Assembly (NCBI RefSeq): GCF_928391935.1
Contig: NZ_CAKMTD010000010.1
Location: 1 to 64,000, forward strand
DNA from: Rothia nasimurium
GTDB lineage: Bacteria > Actinomycetota > Actinomycetes > Actinomycetales > Micrococcaceae
Reading direction: 5' to 3'
DNA length: 64,000 nt
Shown here: positions 1 through 8,461 of the stretch, one piece after another
Layout of the letters: every line of letters starts with the position of its first letter
Numbering within the stretch: position 1 is the stretch's first letter
Notes under the pieces: model-generated
The model's input: only the letters and a program-made list of their open reading frames with translations
Told to the model about the DNA's origin: nothing
Database searches by the model: none
Made by a program: the position numbers and the translations under genes

Positions 1-191
1 TAGCAACGGTCTTGTCCGGTATGGCTTGAGGTTATTTGTAGAGATTTAACGCTCATATTTTTGCCGCGGGTGGGGCCGTTGTCTAGTTGGTGGGTGTGGG
101 GTGCGTGTCTACTTTTGAATAAGCCTCACTACACTAGTTATGAATGTTGCAGGTCATACAACCTGCTGTGTTTGCTACCAAGGAGTCAATG

Positions 192-1856
192 ATGACCTAT
201 ACCGTCGGTAATTACATTCTCGATCGTCTGGCTGAGCTGGGTGTTGACAAGGTTTTCGGTGTGCCCGGGGACTTCAACCTCTTCTTCCTCGACGACGTCC
301 TGGCGCACGAGAAGCTGGATTGGGTGGGCAACGCGAATGAGCTTAACGCCGGGTATGCGGCGGACGGCTACGCCCGCGTCAAGGGCCTGGGTGCCCTGGT
401 GACCACCTACGGCGTCGGCGAACTGTCAGCTATCAACGCAACCGCCGGTTCCTATGCGGAGAACGTGCCCGTCATTCATATTGTGGGCGCCCCCAGTCTG
501 GCTGCTCAGAACTCCCACCTGCGTATGCATCACACCCTGGGTGATGGCGATTTCAAGCATTTCATGCGTATGGCCTCCGAGGTTTCTATTGCCGCTGCTG
601 CGATTCACCCGGCGACCGCTGCGTCCGACATTGACCGCGTGATCCGCACCGCCGTCGTCCACCGCAAGCCTGGCTACCTCATGCTGCCGGTTGATGTGTC
701 TACTATGCCGACCCAGCCTCCCGCCCGTCCGCTGGACGTCAACCGCCACGTCTCCTCCCCCGACATCGAGGCTGTCTTTAAGGACGCCGCCGCCGAGTTC
801 ATGCGGGGCAAGAAGGTCACCGTGCTGGCCGACATCATGGCTGAGCGCCTGGGGGCCGTGGGCGAGGTCCGTGACTTGGTCACCGAGACCAAGTTCCCCT
901 TTGCCTCCCTCATGTGGGGTAAGGCCGTGCTGGACGAAACCGAACCCAACTTCGCGGGAATCTATGTGGGTGGCCTGTCGGCTGAGCCCACCCGCAAGGT
1001 GGTTGAGGAGGCCGAGGTCCTGCTCTGTGTCGGTGTTGAATTTACTGATACCACTACCGGCATATACTCACATCAGATTGACTTTGGCCGGGTTATTAAT
1101 GTTGCTGCTGAGAGCACTAGCATCGCAGGCCGCCACTATGCCCCGCTGACCATGGCCCGGGCCCTGGATATCCTCAAGGAAGTTGCCCTCGACCTGAAAC
1201 TTGAGGGCACAGCCTTTGAGGCCCCCGCTGATGAAGAGCCCCTGCCTAAGATCACCAACAAGGCCCTCACCCAGGACACCCTGTGGAAGGTACTCTCCTC
1301 CAACCTGGATGAGAAGAACACCGTGGTGGTCGATATGGGCACCTCCTTCTTCGGCATGGCAACCCGCAAGTTCCCCCGCGACTCCCGCTTCATCGGTATG
1401 CCCCTGTGGGGTTCTATCGGCTACTCGATTCCGGCCCTGCTGGGTGCCGCCATGGCTGATACGGACTCGCGTGGCGTCCTCATGGTGGGCGACGGCTCAG
1501 CCCAGCTGACCATCCAGGAGCTCGGCACCATCATCCGGGAGAAGGTCAACCCCGTGATCTTCCTGATTAACAATGACGGCTACACCATTGAGCGGTCGAT
1601 CCACGGTGTTGAGGCCGAGTACAACGACATCACCGCCTACGACTGGTCTAAGATCCCGGCGGCCTTTGGCGGCACCAAGGAGAACACCGTCGTCCTGCGG
1701 GCCAAGACGGTAAGCCAGTTCAACAAGGCCTGCCAGGTGGCCAAGGAGAACCGTGACAAGCTGGTATTCATTGAGGTAGTCACCGCCCCCATGGATATGC
1801 CTGAGCTGCTTGAAAAGTTCGGCGCCCAGGCAGCCCAGCTCAACAAGAAGAAGTAG
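192..1856 (+). CDS. ThDP-dependent 2-oxoacid decarboxylase (indolepyruvate/pyruvate type)
   Basis: A 554-residue thiamine-diphosphate enzyme of the pyruvate/indolepyruvate/branched-chain 2-oxoacid decarboxylase family, which converts a 2-oxoacid to aldehyde and CO2 in the cytosol. The N-terminal Pyr domain opens VFGVPGDFNL and has the catalytic Glu in NANELNAGYAADGYAR. An HH pair lies in MHHTLGDGDF. The C-terminal PP domain has the ThDP/Mg motif GDGSAQLT followed by NNDGYTIE. I chose the ATG at 192 because AAGGAG (180-185) lies 6 nt upstream; an ATG at 189 and an in-frame start at 144 are worse placed. A hairpin follows the gene. Substrate (pyruvate, indolepyruvate or branched-chain) cannot be told from the sequence. 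It appears monocistronic. Confidence 0.9.
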   Translation: MTYTVGNYILDRLAELGVDKVFGVPGDFNLFFLDDVLAHEKLDWVGNANELNAGYAADGYARVKGLGALVTTYGVGELSAINATAGSYAENVPVIHIVGAPSLAAQNSHLRMHHTLGDGDFKHFMRMASEVSIAAAAIHPATAASDIDRVIRTAVVHRKPGYLMLPVDVSTMPTQPPARPLDVNRHVSSPDIEAVFKDAAAEFMRGKKVTVLADIMAERLGAVGEVRDLVTETKFPFASLMWGKAVLDETEPNFAGIYVGGLSAEPTRKVVEEAEVLLCVGVEFTDTTTGIYSHQIDFGRVINVAAESTSIAGRHYAPLTMARALDILKEVALDLKLEGTAFEAPADEEPLPKITNKALTQDTLWKVLSSNLDEKNTVVVDMGTSFFGMATRKFPRDSRFIGMPLWGSIGYSIPALLGAAMADTDSRGVLMVGDGSAQLTIQELGTIIREKVNPVIFLINNDGYTIERSIHGVEAEYNDITAYDWSKIPAAFGGTKENTVVLRAKTVSQFNKACQVAKENRDKLVFIEVVTAPMDMPELLEKFGAQAAQLNKKK

Positions 1857-1861
1857 CGCAA

Positions 1862-1897
1862 GAGGACGTCCCCGCCCCCTGGGCGGGGATTCGTCTT
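1862..1897 (+). terminator. Intrinsic terminator after the decarboxylase
   Basis: GC-rich hairpin with core arms CCCCGCCC and GGGCGGGG around a 3-nt loop, followed by TTCGTCTT, directly after the stop codon at 1856. Confidence 0.6.
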
Positions 1898-2073
1898 AAG
1901 TGGGCAGGTTTCTGCCTTTTGTTACAGCAGGTTCGCGTAACAGAGTCATAGTTCTACTCATAGGGGCAATATGTGAGACGACGCTAGGGTTTAGCCCCGT
2001 GGGGGTTCTAGGCTAAAAACCAAGCGCTGATGCGCTGTAGTCCCCAAGCAGCCGCACAAAGGAAACCAAACCC

Positions 2074-2595
2074 ATGAGCACCCATATCGACATTACCGAG
2101 AAGACCGCAACCGACCTCTTCTGCGAGGCCTTCGGCGCCCAGGCAGCAGGCGTCGCTATCATCACTGCGGAGGGTGCCGACGGGAAACCCGGCGGCTTGA
2201 CCATCTCCTCCCTGTCATCGGTTTCCGCTGAGCCCCCTATTGTGTCCTTCTCTTTCAAGGACCGCACCGGCTCCGCCGCCCGCATTGTTGACGCTGATTC
2301 TTTTCTGATTCACCTGATCGGTGCCGAGAACGTTGAAACCGCCAAGCTCTTTGCTGTCAGCAAGGCTGATAAGTTCGGTGATACCTCCACCTGGGATCGC
2401 CTACCCACCGGTGAGCCCCTCCTGCACGGTATTAGCCGGGTTCTGCGCGTCAAGCCTATCGGCACCCTGAATGCTGGCCCGGCCGTCGTCTTCACCGCTG
2501 AGGTCACTGACTTTATCCGCCACGACGCCAACGCCACCCCCACGGTCTACCACGCGCGTCGTTTCCACGGCCTGGGTGACCACTCGGCCCTGTAA
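2074..2595 (+). CDS. Flavin reductase family protein (FMN-binding split barrel)
   Basis: A 173-residue protein of the flavin reductase-like family, which uses NAD(P)H to reduce free FMN/FAD or serves as the reductase partner of a monooxygenase. The typical pattern is visible: GVAIITAEG near residue 25, GGLTISSLSSVSAEPPIVSFSF (the flavin-binding strand-turn) at about 47-68, and FLIHLIGAENVETAKLFA at about 84-101. The start ATG follows AAAGGAAACC. No monooxygenase is adjacent, so the partner is unknown. The gene stands alone and ends in a strong terminator. Confidence 0.88.
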   Translation: MSTHIDITEKTATDLFCEAFGAQAAGVAIITAEGADGKPGGLTISSLSSVSAEPPIVSFSFKDRTGSAARIVDADSFLIHLIGAENVETAKLFAVSKADKFGDTSTWDRLPTGEPLLHGISRVLRVKPIGTLNAGPAVVFTAEVTDFIRHDANATPTVYHARRFHGLGDHSAL

Positions 2596-2606
2596 TACTT
2601 CTGAAG

Positions 2607-2650
2607 AATATGCCCGCCACGTCCTTATATGACGTAGTGGGCATATTTTT
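2607..2650 (+). terminator. Intrinsic terminator after flavin reductase gene
   Basis: Long hairpin with arms AATATGCCC and GGGCATATT, plus inner CACGTC/GACGT pairing, ending in a run of five T. Confidence 0.85.
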
Positions 2651-2744
2651 ATGTGGGTATTTATGCCCTTAGGGTACCCAACCACCACCCCGCGAGTAAG
2701 CTAAAGATAAGAGTCTGCACCCCTGCGTCCGAAAGGTAATTTCT

Positions 2745-3986
2745 GTGAGCACCCCCGCCTCCCTCCCCTGGATTGAAAAGCTCATTGCCGCCCCGTCCAT
2801 CAGCCAGACCAGCAACCGCCCCGTCCTCGACCTGCTGGCGGCTGAGTTTGAGAAGTACGGCCTGACCCCGCACTACACCTACAGCGAGGACGGCGAACGC
2901 GCCAACCTGTTCGTGACCGTCCCTGCCGCGGACGGCTCGACGGACGGTGGCGTAGTGCTGTCGGGGCATACGGACGTGGTGCCGGTTGAGGGCCAGGCCT
3001 GGACGGTCACCGACCCTTTCACTCCCCTGGTGAAGGACGGCAGGCTCTACGGACGCGGGGCGTCGGATATGAAGTCTTTTATTGGGTCAGCCATGTGGCT
3101 GCTGCCCCAGTTGCGTGAAGCGGAGCTGGTGAAGCCCGTTCATTTCGCTTTTTCTTATGACGAGGAAATTGGTTGCGTGGGTGCGCCTGCCATGGTGAGA
3201 GATTTTAAGGATCGCGGCATTAACCCGGATTTTGCGGTGATTGGTGAGCCGTCCATGATGCAGGTGATTTCTGCCCATAAGGGGGCCCACCGGGGCCGGG
3301 TGACTTTCACGGGCATTGCCAAGCACGCCTCTTTGGGCCCACACGGGGTGAATGCCCTGGCGCCGGCGGCAGAGTTTATTACTTTCTTTGAGCAACTGGC
3401 CGGGCATTGGCGGGAGAACGGCCCCTTTGATGAGGGGTTTGTGGTTGCCCATTCCACTGGTGGGGTGAACTTTGCCCGTGGTGGTATTCAGTACAACATT
3501 GTGGGTGAGCATGTGGTGTTGGAGTATGACTTCCGCACGGTTCCCCAGATGACCACCGGCGAGGTTGTTGCCCAGATTGAGGCCAAGATTTCAGATGATC
3601 TGTTGCCTGCACTCAAGGCGCGGGCTGCGGACGCTGAGGCCCTGGCTGGCGCTGCGTCTGGCGAGTTTGTGGACGCCGTGGGTATCACCCATGAACTTCT
3701 GGCGGCTGTGCCTGCCCTGGGAACCCCTGACGGTGCTGAGATTATTGCCCTGGCTAACGGGTGGGCGGGGCGCCCCGGTTCCACGGAGGCCCAGAAGGTT
3801 ACCTACGGTACTGAGGCTGGCCAGTTTGCCCTGTATGGCGAGTTGCAGGCGGTGGTGTGCGGTCCCGGCGATATCGCCCAGGCTCATACCCCCAATGAGT
3901 GGATTGAGCTGGCCCAGATTGAGGCCTGCGACCGCTTCATGCTCAAGGTACTGGAGTGGGCTAGCCAGGAATTAGGGAGAAGATGA
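2745..3986 (+). CDS. M20 family deacylase, acetylornithine deacetylase (ArgE)-like
   Basis: A 413-residue M20 zinc amidohydrolase. The metal-binding signatures are present: LSGHTDVVPVEG (residues about 69-80), LYGRGASDMKSF with its Asp, and YDEEIGCVGA with the catalytic Glu pair. A dimerisation domain follows (HKGAHRGRVTFTGIAKHAS). The C-terminal metal His is in GDIAQAHTPNEWIE. This pattern fits ArgE, which hydrolyses N-acetylornithine, but DapE-type succinyl-diaminopimelate desuccinylases look alike and no arg or dap genes adjoin. The start is a GTG at 2745 with GAAAGG upstream. The downstream unknown gene overlaps its stop, so the two are probably translationally coupled. Confidence 0.85.
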   Translation: MSTPASLPWIEKLIAAPSISQTSNRPVLDLLAAEFEKYGLTPHYTYSEDGERANLFVTVPAADGSTDGGVVLSGHTDVVPVEGQAWTVTDPFTPLVKDGRLYGRGASDMKSFIGSAMWLLPQLREAELVKPVHFAFSYDEEIGCVGAPAMVRDFKDRGINPDFAVIGEPSMMQVISAHKGAHRGRVTFTGIAKHASLGPHGVNALAPAAEFITFFEQLAGHWRENGPFDEGFVVAHSTGGVNFARGGIQYNIVGEHVVLEYDFRTVPQMTTGEVVAQIEAKISDDLLPALKARAADAEALAGAASGEFVDAVGITHELLAAVPALGTPDGAEIIALANGWAGRPGSTEAQKVTYGTEAGQFALYGELQAVVCGPGDIAQAHTPNEWIELAQIEACDRFMLKVLEWASQELGRR

Positions 3987-4345
3987 TGACACCCCAGGAC
4001 GCAGGTGCGCGACCCCGTCGGCGTATTCGGGTTTTTCCGGAGTGGGGAGTGGATTTCCCCCTGTGGGGTGCTCCCAGTGAGCTAGAGCAAGCCGGAGAGT
4101 ACCCCTACCCTTATGACCCGGACGATTTACCCCAGGTTCCGTCTGACCTGGTGGAAGAGCTTGCAGCCTGGTCACAGGCGTGGGTGACCCGGGCAGCTGA
4201 AGAGATGGGTGAGATCCCTCCCCATCCCCTCACCCAGCAGGAACGCTACCAGGAAGAACTGGACTGGAAGAACCAAGGTAAGACCCTGGTAGAGAACCTG
4301 CGGGCAGTTTTAGGGGATGACTTCGAGATTATCTATGAGGGCTAG
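3983..4345 (+). CDS. Unrecognised protein sharing a domain with its downstream neighbour
   Basis: A 120-residue protein that I do not recognise. It overlaps the stop of the upstream deacylase (ATGATGA), with a second ATG at 3986. It has no signal peptide or membrane segment and is acidic and tryptophan-rich. The pattern EWGVDFPLWG, then acidic residues, W, and LVENLRAVLGDDFEIIY resembles the C-terminal 100 residues of the gene at 4380-5705 (DWGEFFPLWY ... LRETLTSELGAGYTVKL). The small protein therefore looks like a stand-alone copy of that domain. Function unknown. Confidence 0.75.
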   Translation: MMTPQDAGARPRRRIRVFPEWGVDFPLWGAPSELEQAGEYPYPYDPDDLPQVPSDLVEELAAWSQAWVTRAAEEMGEIPPHPLTQQERYQEELDWKNQGKTLVENLRAVLGDDFEIIYEG

Positions 4346-4379
4346 CCAGGAATAGGGCCGGGTATCTAGACTGGGCCCT

Positions 4380-5705
4380 ATGAGTGCCTCATATCACTTT
4401 ATCCCCTATCCGTCGGCGCCGGGCCTGCACCCGGCCCTGGCCGGTATTCTGACGGTCCCCGTCAGCCTTGAGCGGGCGGGTGAACCCTCCCTGCTGGTCT
4501 ATCTTCAGGGAGAGGTGGAACAGCACCTGCCCCAGCCGCCCGGCCGGGGAAAGATTACCGTCACCTACCGACCCGACACCGTGGCAGGGGTGCAGGTCAA
4601 AGCCCTCTATCGCGCTGGGCACGGAGAGTGTGCGGACGCCGGCACCTGGCAGATTACCGCCTCGTCGGCTCCCCTCCTCGGTGGGGAGGGGCTCCCCGTC
4701 CTAACCGAAACCAGCCCGGGCGTCTTTCAACCTGCCGTTATGGGTGATGAACTCACCGAGGAACTGGAGCTTCTCGCTGGCTTTTGCCGGGGCGTCCGCG
4801 CCCTGATTGACCGGGAACTGGGCAACCAGCCCCACCCGGCGGCCTGGCCCCGGCTCACACCCGGGGTAGTAACCCGCTGTAGCAACCTGCCCTATCTCAC
4901 CTCTGCCACCCAGGCGGCATCAGAGGTCGATCTAACCCTAGCCCTGCCCGCCTCTCCGCTGCGCTGGTGGGGGTTCGTACCCGTCCGCCCCTCCTGTGAC
5001 AAGGTGCGGGGCCTAGCAGCAACCGCCAGCAGGGCACGGCCTGAGAGCCTGTGGCCCGAAGGGTTCTATAGGGACTACTCCCAGGCGCAACAGGGCTACC
5101 GACCCGCCACCCTGCGCCGTGTGGCCAGCACCGATACCGATTGCTGGGTACTGAAGCTGAGTTGGCTCAACAGCATGACCCTGTATGTTCAGCGCAGCGG
5201 CACCTGGGATATTGTCTACGGCTCCCCGCTGGTAGGGGCCCAGGAAAACCTCCCCTTTACCAGGGGCAAGTACGAGGTGGCGGACGTCCGCGCCGCATCT
5301 TCCCTAGAACCCCTGGTACGGGCGATTCACCGGGATCTCTACGAGGAACCCGGACTGCCCCCGGTAACGCAGTGGCGTATCGGGCCGCATTCGCAGACCG
5401 TGCACCTGGCCCTTGCCAATGACTGGGGAGAATTTTTCCCCCTCTGGTACGCCGACGGGAAAGGTCTGGCAGAGGATCTTGAGCTGGCACCGTCCACCCG
5501 GCAGTTGCTGGGCAACTGGGCCAGCCTCTGGGAAGACCTGGACATGGACCCGGAAGACCCCGCCAACCGCAAAACCCTGGCCTGGCGGCAGCTGGGTGAG
5601 AGACTGCGCGAGACCCTCACTAGCGAACTGGGTGCGGGCTACACCGTCAAACTCCATCTGGTGAGCCGCAGCCAGCCCTGGAGCGAGCTGCAAGACCGCG
5701 CCTAG
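4380..5705 (+). CDS. Unrecognised 441-residue protein with C-terminal WG-FPLW domain
   Basis: A soluble 441-residue protein with no signal peptide or membrane segment, and no family I can name. The N-terminal about 130 residues look beta-rich. The middle contains aromatic-rich stretches (LRWWGFVPVRPS). The last 100 residues hold a DWGEFFPLWYADGKGLAEDL block shared with the small upstream protein. It follows that gene by 34 nt in the same direction and converges on the aquaporin gene only 4 nt away. Likely an operon with the two preceding genes; role unknown. Confidence 0.75.
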   Translation: MSASYHFIPYPSAPGLHPALAGILTVPVSLERAGEPSLLVYLQGEVEQHLPQPPGRGKITVTYRPDTVAGVQVKALYRAGHGECADAGTWQITASSAPLLGGEGLPVLTETSPGVFQPAVMGDELTEELELLAGFCRGVRALIDRELGNQPHPAAWPRLTPGVVTRCSNLPYLTSATQAASEVDLTLALPASPLRWWGFVPVRPSCDKVRGLAATASRARPESLWPEGFYRDYSQAQQGYRPATLRRVASTDTDCWVLKLSWLNSMTLYVQRSGTWDIVYGSPLVGAQENLPFTRGKYEVADVRAASSLEPLVRAIHRDLYEEPGLPPVTQWRIGPHSQTVHLALANDWGEFFPLWYADGKGLAEDLELAPSTRQLLGNWASLWEDLDMDPEDPANRKTLAWRQLGERLRETLTSELGAGYTVKLHLVSRSQPWSELQDRA

Positions 5706-5709
5706 CGAC

Positions 5710-6672
5710 CTACTCCCAGAAAGCCCTCTTCTGCACGACCGGGATTTTGCCGGTGGGCACATAGGTGGCGGCGGCGGACGCGGCGGTAGCCTCGGTATCC
5801 TCCACCTGGGGGAGCACCTCAGCCGACTTAGACCGGTACATGTGCTTGTTAGCCCACAGGCCAAACCCGAGCACAACCAGGGCCAGCAGGGCTGAAACCA
5901 CCTGGAAGACAGAGAACTGGCCGTCGTAGTAGAGCTTGAAGAAGGACCCGCCCATCATGCCACCAGCGATGGGGGCGCACACCGGCACCCAGGCGTAGTA
6001 CCAGCGGGAGCTACCCTTACCGTGAATAGGCAACAGGGCGTGCATGAGGCGGGGGCCGAAGTCGCGGGCCGGGTTGAGGGCAAAGCCGGTCTGGCCGCCC
6101 AGACCAATCACCAGCACAGTGACTAGGAAGCCAAAGGCCAGGGGCTTGAGCACATGGTTCAGGTTGAGGGCCAGGGCTGAACCTTCAAGGACGGGGGTGA
6201 AGTTAACCCCCACATAGAGGGCCGAGAAGACCAGCAGGAAGGTACCGATAATCTCTGACAGGGCGTTGGTGAAGTAGTTGTGAATGGCCGGCACAGTAGC
6301 AAAAACACCGAGTTTGATCTTGCGGTCGGCGGTTGCCTTCCAGTGGGGCAGGTAGTTGAGGAAGACGAAGCCCGCACCCACCATGGCACCGGCAACCTGG
6401 GCGATGATGTAGCCGGGCACCATGGCCCAGTCGAACTCCCCGTAGGCGGCGAGGCCAATGGACACAGCGGGGTTGAGGTGGCCGCCTGAGTAGGCGTGGG
6501 AGGCGTAGACGCCGAAGGTAACGGCGAAGCCCCAGCCGAAGGCGATGGTGAAGAAGTTGTCGCCGTGGCCTTTGGAGCGGCGTAGTTCGACGGTGGCAAT
6601 GACGCCGCAGCCGATGGTCACCATGATCATGGTGCCCAGGAATTCGGCCAGGTAGGGGCTGATGGTGTTCAC
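5710..6672 (-). CDS. MIP family channel (aquaglyceroporin)
   Basis: A 320-residue integral membrane channel of the aquaporin/glycerol facilitator family. Both half-helix signatures are intact: GGHLNPAVS near residue 64 and FALNPARDFGPR near residue 200. The Asp after the second NPAR is typical of glycerol-conducting members, as is the long third extracellular loop. Six hydrophobic segments fit the fold. A charged 35-residue C-terminal tail is longer than usual. No glycerol kinase or dehydrogenase gene is adjacent. It ends 4 nt from the convergent unknown gene. Confidence 0.92.
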   Translation of the reverse strand: MNTISPYLAEFLGTMIMVTIGCGVIATVELRRSKGHGDNFFTIAFGWGFAVTFGVYASHAYSGGHLNPAVSIGLAAYGEFDWAMVPGYIIAQVAGAMVGAGFVFLNYLPHWKATADRKIKLGVFATVPAIHNYFTNALSEIIGTFLLVFSALYVGVNFTPVLEGSALALNLNHVLKPLAFGFLVTVLVIGLGGQTGFALNPARDFGPRLMHALLPIHGKGSSRWYYAWVPVCAPIAGGMMGGSFFKLYYDGQFSVFQVVSALLALVVLGFGLWANKHMYRSKSAEVLPQVEDTEATAASAAATYVPTGKIPVVQKRAFWE

Positions 6673-6904
6673 GGGTGTCTCCGGCGGGGTCGGGGGCTTG
6701 GTGGGGCTGCCCCCAGAACCAAGGTATTGCTTTACTTGGCTTTAAGTGTGAACGAGTGGGTTTCTTCCAACAAGGCTTAGGGGTAAAAGTTCTCTTACCC
6801 TTAAGCCATTTTTAGCCCTCCACCCCGACCCCTGTGACTAAGCCCGCAGCCGAGGACTCACATAGCAAGACAAACCCGGGGCGGGGCGTCCTGTCTCAGG
6901 CCCC

Positions 6905-7285
6905 TTAGAAGAGGCCCCCCAAGCCCAGGCCACCGGCGGCGGCCAGGCTTGTTGCCAGCAGCTGGCCCAGGGTCAGGACGAGCGCCTCCCGGCGGGCGGG
7001 GGCCTGGGCAGCTTCGAGGAGGGCGCTGGAGAAGGTGGTGTACCCGCCCAGGAACCCCACCCCCACGACCAGGGTGATATTTTCTGTAATTACAAAACTT
7101 TCCGCAGGTGGAATAGGCCCTGCCAGCCACCCCGTCAGCACCCCTAAAAGAAAGGACCCGGTCAGGTTCAGAAAGAATGTCCCTACCGGCATAGACCCAT
7201 GCCATAGCCGCTTAAAAAGGGAATCAATCAGATACCGGGCAACAGCCCCAGCACCCCCGGCCACAAAAACAAGAAGGTAGATCAT
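6905..7285 (-). CDS. crcB: Fluoride channel subunit FluC/CrcB (second of a tandem pair)
   Basis: A 126-residue four-helix membrane protein of the FluC family, which exports fluoride as a dual-topology dimer. Family signatures are GGAGAVARYL at the N terminus, FFLNLTGSFLLG in helix 2, and GGYTTFSSALLE at the polar track of helix 3. The ATG at 7285 overlaps the stop of the upstream paralogue by 4 nt (ATGA), so the two are translationally coupled. Paired crcB genes in Gram-positive bacteria usually make a heterodimeric channel. Confidence 0.92.
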   Translation of the reverse strand: MIYLLVFVAGGAGAVARYLIDSLFKRLWHGSMPVGTFFLNLTGSFLLGVLTGWLAGPIPPAESFVITENITLVVGVGFLGGYTTFSSALLEAAQAPARREALVLTLGQLLATSLAAAGGLGLGGLF

Positions 7286-7683
7286 AACGCCCCTCGATCC
7301 GCCCAAACCCGGCCTAGTTTCAGGCCGACCACAGCCAGCAGGTAGCCGCCCACTAGCGAGGCCCCGCCATACAGCAGGGCCCAACCCCAGCGTCCGTCCT
7401 GCCCCAACTGCACCATGCCCAGGGCCAGGGTGGAGTAGGTGGTAAACCCGCCCAGCAGGCCTGTTCCCAGCAGAAGCCGGGCAGCTCGCACCCTAGGGGC
7501 TGCCTCCCGCAGGGCCAGGTAGCCCGTCAGGCACCCCAGGGCTAGGGCCCCCACCAGGTTGATCACCAGCACAGGCAGGGGGAAGAGGGGCGACGGCCAG
7601 GCCGCCAGCAGGAGGGCCCGGGCCAGGGCGCCAGTACCTCCGCCGATAAAGACAAGCCATAGATCAGGGGTTTTCAGGGTCAC
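7282..7683 (-). CDS. crcB: Fluoride channel subunit FluC/CrcB (first of a tandem pair)
   Basis: A 133-residue FluC family membrane protein. It shows GGGTGALARALL, VINLVGALALG and GGFTTYSTLALG in the expected order over four hydrophobic segments. It is upstream of, and overlaps by 4 nt, its diverged paralogue. The two sequences are clearly different, which suggests an obligate heterodimer. I see no fluoride riboswitch in the short space upstream. Confidence 0.92.
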   Translation of the reverse strand: MTLKTPDLWLVFIGGGTGALARALLLAAWPSPLFPLPVLVINLVGALALGCLTGYLALREAAPRVRAARLLLGTGLLGGFTTYSTLALGMVQLGQDGRWGWALLYGGASLVGGYLLAVVGLKLGRVWADRGAL

Positions 7684-7707
7684 AGCCTCAGGCTACCACT
7701 GCCCTGG

Positions 7708-7830
7708 TTAGAGCACCTGGGTCAGGGCGGCCCCGGCCACGCTGGTGAGCATGAGGGCCAGGTAGAAGGCGAGCGGGGTAACGATGTCGGGGGTTCCGGG
7801 GGCCAGGGAAAGTTCTTGTGTTTCAGTCAT
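7708..7830 (-). CDS. Possible 40-residue single-span membrane peptide
   Basis: A short reading frame beginning at an ATG that overlaps the stop codon of the truncated response regulator (ATGACTGA) and ending 25 nt before the first crcB. The product has a polar 18-residue N terminus and one hydrophobic segment (PLAFYLALMLTSVAGAALTQVL). The position suggests translational coupling, but it could equally be debris of whatever deletion broke the regulator. No family recognised. Confidence 0.4.
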   Translation of the reverse strand: MTETQELSLAPGTPDIVTPLAFYLALMLTSVAGAALTQVL

Positions 7831-8011
7831 AGGCGAGGGCGGAGGGGCCGTCCCCTGCGGAGCGCACCTCCCAGCCGGTCATTTTGAGGGCTACGCTGAC
7901 TAGTTCTTCGAGCATGCGTTCGTCGTCGACGACGAGGGCGCGGATGGGGGAGCCGTCGGGGTGTTCAAGGGCCGGAAGGTTCTTGGCGATATCGGTTGCT
8001 GTGCTGCTCAT
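7823..8011 (-). pseudogene. Truncated OmpR-type response regulator (N-terminal receiver fragment)
   Basis: A 62-residue frame that begins like an actinobacterial OmpR-family regulator: IRALVVDDERMLEELVSVALKMTGW carries the acidic pair of the receiver domain. It stops after GPSALAYD, before the phosphorylatable Asp, the conserved Thr/Lys and the whole DNA-binding domain. A full regulator is about 230 residues. No histidine kinase gene is adjacent, so the remainder of the two-component locus appears lost. It cannot work as a phosphorelay receiver. Confidence 0.75.
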
Positions 8012-8300
8012 ATTCTAAGAGTAACTAATTGAAGCTCTCTCGGTGGCTTAGAAGGCTCTTGCTTGTGAACTGCTCAGTAAGAACTTGTTTGATTCTCAGC
8101 TGGTTCATAGGGAGGATGATTCGCCCCGGACTTTTTAGGGGTTGCAACATAGCCTTTTTTAGGCTCATGACATGGTCAATTCACTTTATGACCGTCTGTC
8201 GTAATGGTTGTGTCCGGCAAGTTTATTTCTAGCCAGGTATCAGGTAAAGTTTTGCACAGGCTGTCAATTGTTTATTTTTGAAGAAACTTTATGACGGGTT
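8012..8300. other. Gene-free AT-rich stretch
   Basis: This holds the upstream region of the truncated regulator. Composition is more AT-rich than the neighbours. A 67-codon frame on the plus strand (8029-8232) has no ribosome binding site or recognisable protein character. I see no gene here. Confidence 0.5.
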
Positions 8301-8445
8301 GCCTAGAGGCCTTCTAAGTTTGAGTTGAATGAACCACCTCGCAACTCGTGAGACGGGCTCGCGTTGATGGTTGTGGTTCCCCTCAGCGCGAGCCTCTCAA
8401 GTAAAAGGGTCTTGTTCCGCTTCTACGGAGCAAGACCCTTTTTTC
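8300..8445 (+). ncRNA. Candidate small RNA with two hairpins and a terminator
   Basis: On the plus strand, GAGA-cg-GGCTCGCG (8350-8363) pairs with CGCGAGCC-TCTC (8387-8398). Nine nt later comes a strong terminator: AAAAGGGTCTTG (8403-8414) pairs with CAAGACCCTTTT (8431-8442) and runs into T6. No plus-strand gene ends here, so the terminator has no coding client. It may also stop brnQ transcription from the other strand. The 5' end and promoter are not defined, and no known RNA family is recognised. Confidence 0.4.
8403..8444. terminator. Terminator downstream of brnQ and of the candidate small RNA
   Basis: Twelve-bp arms (8403-8414 and 8431-8442) with a second inner TCCG/CGGA stem. There is a T6 run on the plus strand and four T on the minus strand, so it could act in both directions. 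Confidence 0.8.
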
Positions 8446-8461
8446 TATTCTCTGCCCGGGG

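Noticed and set aside
8029..8232. A 67-codon frame before the candidate small RNA
   Set aside because: No ribosome site; composition is that of random AT-rich DNA.
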